NCBI GenBank assembly: GCA_025463785.1
Contig: JAODBD010000002.1
Coordinates: 40,520-104,519, forward strand
Reading direction: 5' to 3'
Length of the DNA: 64,000 nt
Source of the DNA: Glaciihabitans sp.
GTDB taxonomy: Bacteria; Actinomycetota; Actinomycetes; Actinomycetales; Microbacteriaceae
Shown: piece by piece, positions 1-9,060 of the stretch
Layout: each line of letters opens with the position of its first letter
Numbering within the stretch: the first letter of the stretch is position 1
Made by a program: the position numbers and the translations under genes
The notes under the pieces: model-generated
Told to the model about the DNA's origin: nothing
What the model saw: the letters and a program-made list of their open reading frames with translations, nothing else
Database searches by the model: none

Positions 1-1470
1 AGCGGCTCAGGCAACGCCCAGGGCGCGGCAGGTGGAGGCGCAGCCCAGCAGAACGCTGGACAGGGCAACCGCCAGAACGGTGCCCAGACCGGGCAGAACT
101 CGGGCGGCCAGAACTCTGGCAACCAGGGTCAGAACGGTGCCCAGAACGCCCAAAACGCGCAGAACAACGGCCAAAACGCCGGCCAACAGCTCGACCAGGA
201 CGGCGATCGCTCGAGCCGCAATCGATACCGTGACCGCAAGCGTGGTCGAGGTCCGGTCAGCGACGATTTCGAGCCGGAGATTACCGAGGATGACGTCCTC
301 ATTCCGGTTGCGGGCATCCTCGATGTCCTCGACAACTATGCATTCGTGCGTACCAGTGGCTACCTGCCCGGCGCCAACGACGTCTACGTGTCGCTTGGCC
401 AGGTCAAGAAGCACAATCTGCGGAAGGGTGACGCTGTCGTCGGCGCGATTCGCCAGCCGCGTGAGGGTGACAACAGCCAGGGCCGCCAGAAGTACAACGC
501 GATCGTGCGCATCGACTCGGTCAACGGCCTGCCGGTCGATGAGGCCGCGGAGCGCGTCGAGTTCAGCAAGCTGACGCCGCTCTACCCGACCGAGCGGCTT
601 CGCCTCGAGACCGAGAGTTCAAAGCTCTCCACCCGCATCATCGACCTCGTGTCGCCCATCGGCAAGGGCCAGCGAGGCCTGATCGTTTCGCCGCCCAAGG
701 CGGGCAAGACGCTCATGCTGCAGGCCATTGCCAACGCGATCTCGAAGAATAACCCCGAGGTTCACCTCATGGTCGTTCTCGTTGACGAGCGTCCGGAAGA
801 GGTCACCGACATGCAGCGCACGGTCAAGGGCGAGGTCATTGCCTCGACGTTCGACCGCCCCGCCGAAGATCACACGACCGTCGCAGAGCTCGCCATTGAG
901 CGCGCGAAGCGCCTCGTCGAGCTGGGACACGATGTCGTCGTGCTTCTCGACTCGATCACGCGTCTGGGTCGCGCCTACAACCAGGCTGGGCCGGCATCCG
1001 GTCGCGTACTTTCTGGTGGAGTCGATTCGGCTGCGCTCTACCCGCCGAAGCGTTTCTTCGGCGCCGCGCGCAACATCGAGGAGGGCGGCTCGCTCACCAT
1101 CATCGCGACCGCGCTGGTTGAGACCGGTTCCAAGATGGACGAAGTCATCTTCGAGGAGTTCAAGGGCACTGGCAACATGGAGCTTCGTCTCTCGCGTGCC
1201 CTCGCCGACAAGCGGATCTTCCCTGCGGTCGATGTGAACGCATCCGGAACCCGTCGCGAAGAGATGCTTCTTGGCGACGACGAGGTCAAGGTCACCTGGA
1301 AGCTGCGTCGTGCCCTCGCGGGTCTCGAACAGCAGCAGGCCCTCGAGATCGTTCTCGGCAAGCTCAAGGAGACCTCGTCGAACGTCGAGTTCCTGATGCA
1401 GATCCAGAAGTCGCTTCCTGCGCCCACAACCAACGGGCACAGCAACGGTCACGCTACCAAAGAGGACTAG
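1..1470 (+). CDS. rho: Transcription termination factor Rho (5' end outside window)
   Basis: Rho is the hexameric RNA-dependent ATPase that ends transcription at Rho-dependent sites. The reading frame is open from the first base, so the N-terminus is missing. The first ~65 visible residues are a low-complexity Asn/Gln/Gly stretch (repeated GQN, AQN), followed by an Arg-rich patch (RNRYRDRKRGRG) and then the RNA-binding cold-shock domain (VAGILDVLDNYAFVRTSGYL). The ATPase core follows, with a P-loop (PPKAGKT) and Walker B (VVVLLDSITRLGRAYN). Actinobacterial Rho proteins commonly carry a long insertion before the RNA-binding domain, so this is a normal family trait of extreme composition. The stop codon abuts the prfA start with no gap. 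In Mycobacterium rpmE lies between rho and prfA; it is absent here. Confidence 0.97.
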   Translation, partial: SGSGNAQGAAGGGAAQQNAGQGNRQNGAQTGQNSGGQNSGNQGQNGAQNAQNAQNNGQNAGQQLDQDGDRSSRNRYRDRKRGRGPVSDDFEPEITEDDVLIPVAGILDVLDNYAFVRTSGYLPGANDVYVSLGQVKKHNLRKGDAVVGAIRQPREGDNSQGRQKYNAIVRIDSVNGLPVDEAAERVEFSKLTPLYPTERLRLETESSKLSTRIIDLVSPIGKGQRGLIVSPPKAGKTLMLQAIANAISKNNPEVHLMVVLVDERPEEVTDMQRTVKGEVIASTFDRPAEDHTTVAELAIERAKRLVELGHDVVVLLDSITRLGRAYNQAGPASGRVLSGGVDSAALYPPKRFFGAARNIEEGGSLTIIATALVETGSKMDEVIFEEFKGTGNMELRLSRALADKRIFPAVDVNASGTRREEMLLGDDEVKVTWKLRRALAGLEQQQALEIVLGKLKETSSNVEFLMQIQKSLPAPTTNGHSNGHATKED

Positions 1471-2550
1471 ATGTTCGAGTCAGTAGCCACGCTGCTGGCC
1501 GAGCTCGAGGATCTCCAGAAGCAACTCTCTGATCCCGATGTTTTCGCCGATGCAGCGCGAGCCAAGAAGCTCAACCGCCGCTACGCGGAACTGAGCAAGA
1601 TTTCGACGGCGTACACGAACTGGCGGCAGGCCGGTGAAGATCTCGAAGCCGCGCGCGAACTCGCACGCGACGACGAGGCCTTCGCGGATGAGGTGCCCAC
1701 CCTCGAAGAGCACCAGGTCGTCGTGCAGGAGGCGCTGCGTCGCCTGCTGATCCCGAGGGATCCGGATGACGGTCGCGACGTGATCATGGAGATCAAGGGT
1801 GGTGAGGGAGGGGCCGAGAGCGCCCTCTTCGCCGCCGACCTGCTGCGCATGTATATGCACTACGCGGAATCCAAGGGCTGGAAATACGAGCTGCTCGACC
1901 GCACCGAGAGCGATCTCGGCGGGTACAAGGATGTCCAGATCGCATTCAAGTCGAACGCGACCGACCCGTCGCAGGGCGTCTGGGCGCACCTGAAGTACGA
2001 GGGCGGCGTCCACCGCGTGCAGCGCGTGCCCGCGACCGAGTCGCAGGGTCGCATCCACACGTCGACGACGGGCGTTCTGGTCTTCCCCGAGGCGGATGAG
2101 CCCGAAGAGGTGGAGATCAATCAGAACGACCTCAAGATCGATGTCTACCGCTCGAGCGGTCCCGGCGGCCAGTCGGTCAACACGACCGACTCCGCAGTGC
2201 GCATCACCCACCTTCCCACCGGAATCGTCGTTGCAATGCAGAACGAGAAGAGCCAGTTGCAGAACCGCGAGGCTGGCATGCGCGTTCTGCGCGCACGCAT
2301 CCTCGCCCGCTACCAGGAGGAGGCGGATGCCGTGTCGTCCGCTGCACGCAAGAGCCAGATCCGCACAATGGATCGCTCCGAGCGCATTCGCACGTACAAC
2401 TTCCCGGAGAACCGCATCGCGGACCATCGCACCGGCTACAAGGCGTACAACCTCGATCAGGTCATGAACGGCGCTCTCGAGCCCGTCATCGAATCCTGCA
2501 TTCGGTTCGACGAAGAGGCTCGCCTCGCCGACATCGGCGCGGAGGCGTGA
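1471..2550 (+). CDS. prfA: Peptide chain release factor 1
   Basis: RF1 recognises UAA and UAG in the ribosomal A site and triggers peptide release. The 359-residue length is normal. The GGQ loop that reaches the peptidyl-transferase centre is visible ([21 protein letters not shown]232-Q234). The codon-recognition tripeptide is PAT ([13 protein letters not shown]), which marks RF1 rather than RF2. The ATG directly follows the rho stop codon, and the purine-rich AGAGGA at the end of rho serves as ribosome binding site. It overlaps prmC, the methylase that modifies its GGQ glutamine, by four bases (GTGA), which indicates coupled translation. Confidence 0.98.
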   Translation: MFESVATLLAELEDLQKQLSDPDVFADAARAKKLNRRYAELSKISTAYTNWRQAGEDLEAARELARDDEAFADEVPTLEEHQVVVQEALRRLLIPRDPDDGRDVIMEIKGGEGGAESALFAADLLRMYMHYAESKGWKYELLDRTESDLGGYKDVQIAFKSNATDPSQGVWAHLKYEGGVHRVQRVPATESQGRIHTSTTGVLVFPEADEPEEVEINQNDLKIDVYRSSGPGGQSVNTTDSAVRITHLPTGIVVAMQNEKSQLQNREAGMRVLRARILARYQEEADAVSSAARKSQIRTMDRSERIRTYNFPENRIADHRTGYKAYNLDQVMNGALEPVIESCIRFDEEARLADIGAEA

Positions 2551-3413
2551 ACCCCGTCACCATCGCGGGGTTTCGTGACCATGCCGTCGCGGTCCTGACC
2601 GAGGCCGGCATCCCGATCCCCGAGGTCGATGCGGAGCTGCTAATCGGGCACGTTGTTGGGCTCAGCCGAGGCGAGGTCCAGGCGAGGGCAATCACCGGCG
2701 CACAACTTTCGGCCCACGACCTGCGGGTTCTGACGGAGGCTCTCGAGCGCAGGGCGGCCCGCGAGCCGCTCCAGCACATCACGGGTCGCGCGTGGTTTCG
2801 CGCGCTCGAACTCGCTGTGGGCCCCGGCGTCTTTGTGCCGCGACCGGAGACCGAGCAGGTCACCCAGATCGCGATCGATGCCCTGCGGGCAGTGCCGAGC
2901 GCGGCGCCGATCGCCGTCGATCTCGGAACCGGCAGCGGCGCAATCGCGTTCTCGATCGCAACCGAGGTACCGCAGTCGGTCGTCTATGCGGTCGAGAAAT
3001 CGCCGGACGCCTTTCGCTGGACCCAGCAGAACCGCGAACTGACCGGCGCATCGAACGCACACCTGCTTCTCGGCGACCTGGCCGATGCGTTCCACGAACT
3101 CGACGGAACCGTGGATGTCGTCGCATCGAACCCGCCGTACATTCCGAGCGATGCAGTTCCGCGCGATCCTGAGGTGCGTCTGCACGACCCCGAACTCGCC
3201 CTCTACGGCGGCGACGATGGGCTGGATGTCATCCGTCACGTTTCGAAGACAGCAGCCCGCCTGCTCCACCCGGGCGGCGTTCTGGTGCTCGAGCACGGCG
3301 AGCTGCAGGCCGTGGCGATCGCCGCACTGCTCCGCGCAGACGGCTGGGTCGCCGTCGCGACTCACCGGGACCTCCTCGGCCGCGACCGGGCGACGACGGC
3401 GCTAAAGCACTAG
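2547..3413 (+). CDS. prmC: Release factor glutamine N5-methyltransferase PrmC (HemK)
   Basis: This enzyme methylates the glutamine of the GGQ motif in RF1 and RF2 with S-adenosylmethionine. The 288-residue protein has an N-terminal helical substrate-binding domain (~1-80) and a Rossmann methyltransferase domain with the SAM motif [13 protein letters not shown] and the N5-glutamine methylase signature NPPY (N195-Y198, within [11 protein letters not shown]). The GTG start overlaps the prfA stop as GTGA. The gene ends about 70 bases before the convergent HAD gene; I see no clear terminator in that gap. Confidence 0.96.
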   Translation: MNPVTIAGFRDHAVAVLTEAGIPIPEVDAELLIGHVVGLSRGEVQARAITGAQLSAHDLRVLTEALERRAAREPLQHITGRAWFRALELAVGPGVFVPRPETEQVTQIAIDALRAVPSAAPIAVDLGTGSGAIAFSIATEVPQSVVYAVEKSPDAFRWTQQNRELTGASNAHLLLGDLADAFHELDGTVDVVASNPPYIPSDAVPRDPEVRLHDPELALYGGDDGLDVIRHVSKTAARLLHPGGVLVLEHGELQAVAIAALLRADGWVAVATHRDLLGRDRATTALKH

Positions 3414-3484
3414 CCCTACTGGTCGCTTCGCAAGAGCTCCAGCTGCTGCCCACATGATGAATCGCTGAGACTCAGTCGGGCGAA

Positions 3485-4105
3485 TTAGCGTCGAGAGGCG
3501 GCAAATGCCTCGATCGCGTCGAGCAGCGCGACGGGAGTCGTGAAGAGGTGGGCGGTGATCCCGACGGCCGTGGCGCCCCGGATGTTATCCGGCAGGTCGT
3601 CCGCGAAGAAGGCATTGTGGGCCTCCACGCCATATGACGCGAGTACGCGATCGAACACGGCGCGGTCCGGTTTACGAGCGCCGTAGCTGCTCGAAGTGAG
3701 GAGATGCTCGCCGAACAGGTCAGCCAATTCCGGGGCCAGGGTCGCCAGATGATCCTGAACGAGGGGACCGTTGTTGGTGAGCAGAGTGATTTGTCCGAGC
3801 TCAGAGGCTCGCCTTACCGCAGCGATTGACTCGGGCAGCGGGGTCATAGCGCTGCCGCGAACGCGCAGCCAATCCTGAACCCCGACGTTCGCCCCGATCG
3901 CCGACTGGAACGCGGCCAGGTATTCTCCGGCCGTCGAGTACTCGCCTGCCTCAGCTGCCGACTCGCCGCGGCCGTTCCACCACCGGCTATGCAGATCAGG
4001 GATGGAGAGGCCCGTGAGCTCGGACATTCCGCGCATGCGGAAGCTCCAGTCGTAGTCGTACAACACGTCATCCATGTCGAAAATGAAGAGCAGACCCTCG
4101 TTCAC
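3485..4105 (-). CDS. HAD-superfamily hydrolase, second of a tandem pair
   Basis: This is a haloacid-dehalogenase-type hydrolase of 206 residues; the substrate is unknown. Motif I is FDMDDVLYDYD, where the usual DxDxT/V becomes DMDDV. Motif II is TNN (LLTNNGPL), the motif III lysine is in SYGARKPDRAVFD, and motif IV is FFADDLPDNIRGA. The open frame extends much further upstream, but the GTG at the given start forms a GTGA overlap with the stop of the preceding HAD gene and places motif I eight residues in, so it is the better start. The protein is clearly paralogous to its neighbour, with matching blocks around W-W-x-G, NN, G-x-x-KP and the final helix. Confidence 0.85.
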   Translation of the reverse strand: MNEGLLFIFDMDDVLYDYDWSFRMRGMSELTGLSIPDLHSRWWNGRGESAAEAGEYSTAGEYLAAFQSAIGANVGVQDWLRVRGSAMTPLPESIAAVRRASELGQITLLTNNGPLVQDHLATLAPELADLFGEHLLTSSSYGARKPDRAVFDRVLASYGVEAHNAFFADDLPDNIRGATAVGITAHLFTTPVALLDAIEAFAASRR

Positions 4106-4731
4106 TTCGGGGATCCATTTCGTCGTGCGAACGCGTCGATGGCCACGTTCAAGGCAGGCACGTCGGTGTCGGCGGTGTAGTGGAACGCCGTAATCCCGAT
4201 CGATCGGGCGCCCTCGATATTCGCGGCCGAGTCGTCGACAAAGAACGTGTCTTCGGCGCCCGCCCGGTAGTGCGCGAGCGCGGCGCGATAGGCGTCCGGG
4301 GACGGCTTGCGGATGCCGATTTGGCAGCTGACCAGCACATTCGGGCCGAGAATCTGCGCGACATCCGGCGCCATCCGCGACAGCGTCGCAACAAACGGCG
4401 GGGGATTGTTCGAAAACAGGGACACCTCGCCGAGGCCGGACGTGCGCCGCAGCGCCTCGATGACGCCCGCGTTCGGAGTCGATGCTTCGTGCCTCGCTTC
4501 GCACCACTGGTCAAGCGTCAGTCGCGCTCCGGTGACCTCGGCAAACACGTCGAGATAGTCTTCGGCGGTCTTCCACTCGCCGAGCTCGGCGCGCACTTCG
4601 TATCCACCGGCCCACCAGGTTTTGGCCAAGTGATACTCGCTGACCCCGCTCAGCCGACTGAGCGCTGGCAACCGCTTCCTGAAGTCATATGCGTATAGCG
4701 TCTTGTCGAAATCGAAGAGGTAGAGGTCCAC
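4102..4731 (-). CDS. HAD-superfamily hydrolase, first of a tandem pair
   Basis: The 209-residue product is a HAD-type phosphatase-like hydrolase, possibly pyrimidine 5'-nucleotidase-like in style; the substrate cannot be told. Motif I is FDFDKTLYAYD, motif II SNN (LFSNNPPP), motif III lysine in IGIRKPSPDAYRAAL, and motif IV FFVDDSAANIEGA. All four catalytic motifs are intact. The GTG start is preceded by GGTACCACC rather than a good ribosome binding site. It is divergent from tsaC with 58 bases between the starts, and leads a two-gene operon with its paralogue. Confidence 0.85.
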   Translation of the reverse strand: MDLYLFDFDKTLYAYDFRKRLPALSRLSGVSEYHLAKTWWAGGYEVRAELGEWKTAEDYLDVFAEVTGARLTLDQWCEARHEASTPNAGVIEALRRTSGLGEVSLFSNNPPPFVATLSRMAPDVAQILGPNVLVSCQIGIRKPSPDAYRAALAHYRAGAEDTFFVDDSAANIEGARSIGITAFHYTADTDVPALNVAIDAFARRNGSPK

Positions 4732-4774
4732 GGTGGTACCACGCTATCGCGGCAAACGCGGAGGAGCCTGCGAC

Positions 4775-4780
4775 TACGAT
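4775..4780 (+). promoter_or_regulatory. Probable -10 box (TACGAT) of a leaderless tsaC transcript
   Basis: TACGAT fits the TANNNT actinobacterial -10 consensus. Nine bases separate it from the ATG chosen for tsaC, so transcription would begin at or next to the start codon. No convincing Shine-Dalgarno sequence lies just before that ATG, which fits a leaderless mRNA. Confidence 0.5.
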
Positions 4781-4789
4781 GTACGTGAC

Positions 4790-5467
4790 ATGGCCCCTGT
4801 ATTCGACTGCTCAGTTGGCGCTGAGCTGCTCTCCGGTATGCGCTTTGCTCGCGCCGCCATCGGCAGGGGAGAACTCGTCGTGATTCCGACCGACACGGTC
4901 TACGGCATTGCCGCTGATGCCTTTTCTCCGACGGCAGTTCAAGCCCTCCTCGACGCCAAGGGGCGCGGCAGAACGTCGCCGCCGCCCGTGCTGATCCCGG
5001 GCATCCCGACCCTCGATGCACTTGCCGAAACCGTGCCACAGGAGGTTCACGATCTCGTCGCCGCGTTCTGGCCGGGTGGCCTCACGGTGATCCTGCAGGC
5101 GCGAGCCTCTCTCGCCTGGGACCTCGGCGAGACCCGTGGCACCGTCGCGCTGCGGATGCCGGCCAACCGCGTCGCCCTCGAACTCCTGTCAGACACCGGC
5201 CCCCTTGCCGTCTCCAGCGCCAACCTCACCGGCAAGCCGGCGGCAACAAAGGTCAAGCAGGCGCAAAAGGCATTTGGCGACGCCGTCAACGTCTATCTGG
5301 ATGACGGCGAAGTGGGCACGGAACACTCGGGCGCCCCAGACCCCGGCTCGACCATCGTCGACGCCACCTCCCTCGCGCAGCCCGGCGGCAAATTGCGTAT
5401 CGTGCGCCACGGAGTGATCTCGGACGACGCCATCATCGAGCTCGTTGGAGCAGATCGATGCGAATAA
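4790..5467 (+). CDS. tsaC: L-threonylcarbamoyladenylate synthase (YrdC/Sua5 family)
   Basis: This enzyme makes threonylcarbamoyl-AMP from threonine, bicarbonate and ATP for the t6A37 modification of ANN-decoding tRNAs. The YrdC fold is recognisable from VIPTDTVYGIAADAF, AKGRGRTSPPPVLI and SSANLTGKPAATKVKQA. At 225 residues it lacks the C-terminal Sua5 domain, so it is the short TsaC type. A longer in-frame start exists 57 bases upstream. I chose the internal ATG because the product then begins MAPVFDCS, close to the expected domain edge, and because a -10 box sits just before it. The end overlaps wecA by ten bases. Confidence 0.93.
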   Translation: MAPVFDCSVGAELLSGMRFARAAIGRGELVVIPTDTVYGIAADAFSPTAVQALLDAKGRGRTSPPPVLIPGIPTLDALAETVPQEVHDLVAAFWPGGLTVILQARASLAWDLGETRGTVALRMPANRVALELLSDTGPLAVSSANLTGKPAATKVKQAQKAFGDAVNVYLDDGEVGTEHSGAPDPGSTIVDATSLAQPGGKLRIVRHGVISDDAIIELVGADRCE

Positions 5468-6741
5468 TCTTCTATGTTCTGGTGACCGCGGTCGCCGCGC
5501 TGGTTTCGTGGGGCTTCTCACTGCTCATCCTGAAGCTGAGCCACCGTTTCAGGCTGTACCCGAAAATTCGGTCCCGCGACGTCCACACTCGTCCCACTCC
5601 GCGACTCGGAGGGGTCGCAATGTTTTTCGGCGTACTCGCCGCATTCGGAGTGGCCGCGTTCATCCCGCAGTTGCGTGAGGTGTTCTCCAATTCGCACGCA
5701 GAAATTGTCGCGATCATCGCCGCGGCATTCATCATCGTCGTGATGGGCGTCGTTGATGACATCTGGGACCTGGACTGGCTCACCAAACTTGCCGGACAGA
5801 TCATCGCGGCAGGAGTTCTGGCATTTGGCGGCGTCCAGTTCACGACGCTCCCGATCGGCGTCCTGATTGTTCTTGGTCCGTTCCAGCTGCTGGTGATTAC
5901 CGTTTTTACGGTCGTGCTCGTTATGAATGCATTGAACTTCATCGACGGCCTCGACGGCCTGGTCGTGGGTGTCGCGATCATCGCCAACGGTGCATTCTTC
6001 GTCTACACGTACGTCCAGCAGTCGGTCAACAACATCGACTATTTCAACCTGGCGGCGCTGGTCACGGCGGTCCTCATTGGGGCATGTATTGGGTTTCTGC
6101 CAACCAACTTTCATCCGGCCAAGCTATTCATGGGGGATTCCGGCGCGCTGCTCGTCGGCCTCCTCATGGTGGTCTCGGCGATCTCGGTCACGAGCAACAT
6201 CGATCCGGGGTATGTGACCATCGGGCGCATCGGGCACAGCGACCTGCTTGTGGCCAACATCCCGATAATCCTGCCATTCGCCATTCTGGTGATCCCGCTG
6301 CTCGATTTCGGGCTGGCCGTGCTTCGGCGGGTGCGCGCAGGAAAATCGCCATTCAGCGCCGATCGGAAGCATCTGCATCATCGGCTCCTCGACATGGGTC
6401 ACACTCATCTGCACGCCGTGTTGATCTTCTACTCTTGGACGTCCGTCGCATCGATCGGCGTGCTGTCGTTCCTCTTCATACCGTGGTGGTTGTCCGCCAC
6501 TTTCATTGTGATCGGGCTAATTGTGACAGCGGGTTTCACGCTTGCCCCACTCAGCAAGCGGAAGCGTGTCGAGGCACAAGTCCAGTCGGCGGAGAAGGGT
6601 AGCGCCGTGGATGACGACGCCATCGCGAGGCTCGACCCACTCGACGCGGCAGCCGACTCAGTAGCGGTCGGCATCGAGCCCACCGAAGCCGAGGCGGATG
6701 TCGCCCTCGGCCGCCTGCACGAGAAAGGCGCGACAACTTGA
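5458..6741 (+). CDS. wecA: Undecaprenyl-phosphate GlcNAc-1-phosphate transferase (WecA/TagO/Rfe family)
   Basis: This polytopic enzyme transfers a sugar-1-phosphate from UDP-GlcNAc to the lipid carrier, the first step of linkage-unit or wall-glycan synthesis. About 10-11 membrane segments span residues 1-360. The catalytic Asp pair is in GVVDDIWDLDW (D100, D101). The NALNFIDGLDGL motif (N160-D166) and the sugar-nucleotide loop HLHHRLLDMGHTH match the MraY/WecA superfamily. A polar, acidic cytoplasmic tail of ~60 residues follows the last helix. The position between tsaC and the ATP synthase genes is the same as Rv1302 (rfe) in Mycobacterium tuberculosis. Confidence 0.93.
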   Translation: MRIIFYVLVTAVAALVSWGFSLLILKLSHRFRLYPKIRSRDVHTRPTPRLGGVAMFFGVLAAFGVAAFIPQLREVFSNSHAEIVAIIAAAFIIVVMGVVDDIWDLDWLTKLAGQIIAAGVLAFGGVQFTTLPIGVLIVLGPFQLLVITVFTVVLVMNALNFIDGLDGLVVGVAIIANGAFFVYTYVQQSVNNIDYFNLAALVTAVLIGACIGFLPTNFHPAKLFMGDSGALLVGLLMVVSAISVTSNIDPGYVTIGRIGHSDLLVANIPIILPFAILVIPLLDFGLAVLRRVRAGKSPFSADRKHLHHRLLDMGHTHLHAVLIFYSWTSVASIGVLSFLFIPWWLSATFIVIGLIVTAGFTLAPLSKRKRVEAQVQSAEKGSAVDDDAIARLDPLDAAADSVAVGIEPTEAEADVALGRLHEKGATT

Positions 6742-7205
6742 GTGTCACGCCCATCCTGACCCGCGCTCTTCGCTATGGCGGCATCCTCGCGCTCGCCGTG
6801 GCGATTGTGGCTGGCGCCGTTGGCCTGCTCGTGGCTGGCATCCCCGGCCTCGTTGGGGGGCTGCTGGGCTCGGCGCTGGCGGCCGCATTTCTGGCGCTGA
6901 CCGCGGGGAGCATGCTGCTCGCGGGTCGCGTCACGAAGGGCGACTCCACGAGTCCCGTGTTCTTCGGCATCGTACTCGGCGTGTGGTTTCTGAAGCTCGT
7001 TTTGTTCCTCGTTGTGGCGCTCGCGCTCCGCGGGCAACACTGGCTGAATCCATCCGTTTTCGGAGTCTCCGTCATCGTCGCCGTGATCGGGTCGCTCGTC
7101 ACCGACATCGTCGCCTATCAGCGGGCCCGGGTGCCGTACGTGAGCGATGTCGACCTCCCGGGAGACACGAAACCGACCAGTTCACCTCGCGACGATGCCG
7201 CCTAG
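6738..7205 (+). CDS. AtpI-like membrane protein at the head of the ATP synthase operon
   Basis: This small membrane protein has four predicted helices (about residues 11-32, 36-58, 72-97 and 103-125) and a polar tail. It sits where Rv1303 sits in Mycobacterium, directly before atpB. Members of this group are treated as ATP synthase protein I-like assembly factors for the c-ring; that role is inferred from position. The start is TTG, within a TTGA overlap with the wecA stop, and the product begins MSVTPILTRAL. Sequence identity to AtpI itself is weak by eye. Confidence 0.75.
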   Translation: MSVTPILTRALRYGGILALAVAIVAGAVGLLVAGIPGLVGGLLGSALAAAFLALTAGSMLLAGRVTKGDSTSPVFFGIVLGVWFLKLVLFLVVALALRGQHWLNPSVFGVSVIVAVIGSLVTDIVAYQRARVPYVSDVDLPGDTKPTSSPRDDAA

Positions 7206-7311
7206 CTGTGCGGCCCGATCGGTCGTCGGACCCCGGATAATTTTGATAGGCTGAGCGCAGAACTTCCCCCCTGATCGCCCCGTCTCGAACGCCTGACGCC
7301 GGAGAAAGCAA

Positions 7312-8145
7312 CTGATAAAGTCCACTCTCATCACGCTTCTCCCGTCGGTCAAAGCTGACAACACGGGCGGTGGATTTCAGGGTCCCTCGATTGACGAGTT
7401 CTTTCCCCCGGCCATCCTCTTCCAGGGCACGCCATTCGAGCTGAATCGCATCATGCTCATTCGGCTGGTCGTCGTCGTCGTGCTTGTTCTGCTGCTCTGG
7501 CTGGGCACCCGTCGCATGAAGATCATTCCGACCCGCGCTCAGGTTGTCGTCGAGTTCATTCTGGGTTTCGTCCGCAACAACATCGTCGTCGAGACGCTGG
7601 GTGAAAAAGACGGCAAGCGTTTCATGTCGATTCTCATGACGATCTTCTTCGTGACTCTGGGGATGAACCTCACCGGTGTCATCCCGGGCCTCCAGATTGC
7701 CGGCACGTCGGTGATCGGGCTGCCGCTCCTGATGGCGGTCGTGGCATACGTGTTGTTCATCTACGCCGGAATGCGCAAGTACTCGTGGCGATTCTTCAAG
7801 AACGCGCTCATCCTTCCCGGCGTTCCGAAAGCGCTCACCCCGTTCCTCGCCCTGCTCGAGTTCCTTTCGACCTTCATCCTGCGCCCCATAACGCTCACCC
7901 TCCGACTCCTCATGAACATGGTCGCCGGGCACATGCTGCTGCTGCTGTGTTTCTCGGCGACGGAGTTCTTCTTCTTCACAGTGCTGGCCAATCAGGGCAA
8001 TCCGCTCGGGTTCCTTGGCATCGGGACGTTCGCGTTCGGAATTGCCTTCACAGTGCTGGAGCTGTTCGTCGCTGCTCTTCAGGCCTACGTGATCACCATC
8101 CTCGCTGCCATCTACATCCAGATGGCGCTGGCCGATGAGCACTGA
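7312..8145 (+). CDS. atpB: ATP synthase F0 subunit a, probable CTG start
   Basis: Subunit a forms the proton half-channels of F0. The ATG at 7453 would remove the conserved N-terminus (GFQGPSIDEFFPPAILFQGT), which in actinobacteria precedes the first membrane helix. In frame, the nearest upstream stop is at 7294-7296, and the only start-like codon after it with a ribosome binding site is CTG at 7312, seven bases after GGAG in GGAGAAAG (7301-7308). This gives 277 residues, normal for the family. The essential arginine is in PITLTLRLLMNMVAGH. Five to six membrane helices are visible. A weak -10 (TAGGCT, 7247-7252) may drive the operon from the 106-base leader. Confidence 0.92.
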   Translation: MIKSTLITLLPSVKADNTGGGFQGPSIDEFFPPAILFQGTPFELNRIMLIRLVVVVVLVLLLWLGTRRMKIIPTRAQVVVEFILGFVRNNIVVETLGEKDGKRFMSILMTIFFVTLGMNLTGVIPGLQIAGTSVIGLPLLMAVVAYVLFIYAGMRKYSWRFFKNALILPGVPKALTPFLALLEFLSTFILRPITLTLRLLMNMVAGHMLLLLCFSATEFFFFTVLANQGNPLGFLGIGTFAFGIAFTVLELFVAALQAYVITILAAIYIQMALADEH

Positions 8146-8182
8146 CCCTCACATCGGCTGACTTTCACATCAGTCGTCGTAA

Positions 8183-8443
<261 letters not shown>

Positions 8444-8486
8444 GTCAACGCCGCTTACGTCAACGCTACTTAGCTAAGGAGTCCGG

Positions 8487-9056
8487 ATGCTCGACACATT
8501 CGCAGTGCGCGCCGCTGCGACCCCAAGTCTGCTCTTCCCGGCAGTCCCCGACCTGGTCTGGGGCACGATCTCGTTCGCCATCATCCTGGTGTTGTTCATC
8601 TGGAAGGTGGTGCCCCGCTTGAACTCCGCGCTCGATGCGCGTCGCGACGCCATCGAGGGTGGTCTGAAGCGCGCCGAGGAGGCCCAGGCGGGTGCCCAGG
8701 ATGCGCTCGAGCACTACAACGCGCAGCTCGCGGAGGGTCGTGCTGAAGCGGCCCGAATCCGCGAACAGGCCCGTGACGAAGCCAGGGTAATTCGTGCTGA
8801 GCTCATCGAACAGGCGACGGCAGACGCGGCTCGCATCACCGCGAACGCTAAGACGGCGATCGAGTCAGAGCGGCAGAGTGCGCTCGTCTCTCTCCGCGCC
8901 GAGGTTGGGTCGCTTGCGATCGACCTCGCTTCCGGGGTCATCGGCGAGAGCCTGAACGACGACAAGCGTTCGACCGCGATCGTCGATCGCTTCCTTGCGG
9001 ACCTCGAGGCGGCAGACCGCGCAGGCGAAGTCGGGCGTTCGAAGGCGAAGGCGTAG
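8487..9056 (+). CDS. atpF: ATP synthase F0 subunit b
   Basis: Subunit b is the peripheral stalk. One membrane helix (about residues 24-43, WGTISFAIILVLFIWKVVP) is followed by a long charged coiled coil with Ala/Glu/Arg heptads to the C-terminus (189 residues). The N-terminal ~20 residues (LDTFAVRAAATPSLLFPAVPD) precede the helix, as in other actinobacteria. An AAGGAG site lies six bases before the ATG. It is a separate b subunit and is not fused to delta, unlike the b-delta fusion of mycobacteria. Confidence 0.96.
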   Translation: MLDTFAVRAAATPSLLFPAVPDLVWGTISFAIILVLFIWKVVPRLNSALDARRDAIEGGLKRAEEAQAGAQDALEHYNAQLAEGRAEAARIREQARDEARVIRAELIEQATADAARITANAKTAIESERQSALVSLRAEVGSLAIDLASGVIGESLNDDKRSTAIVDRFLADLEAADRAGEVGRSKAKA

Positions 9057-9060
9057 CTTC

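Noticed and set aside
4733..4790. Earlier start for tsaC
   Set aside because: The extra 19 residues (RYRGKRGGACDYD and so on) have no family similarity and would overlap the -10 box and nearly abut the divergent HAD start.
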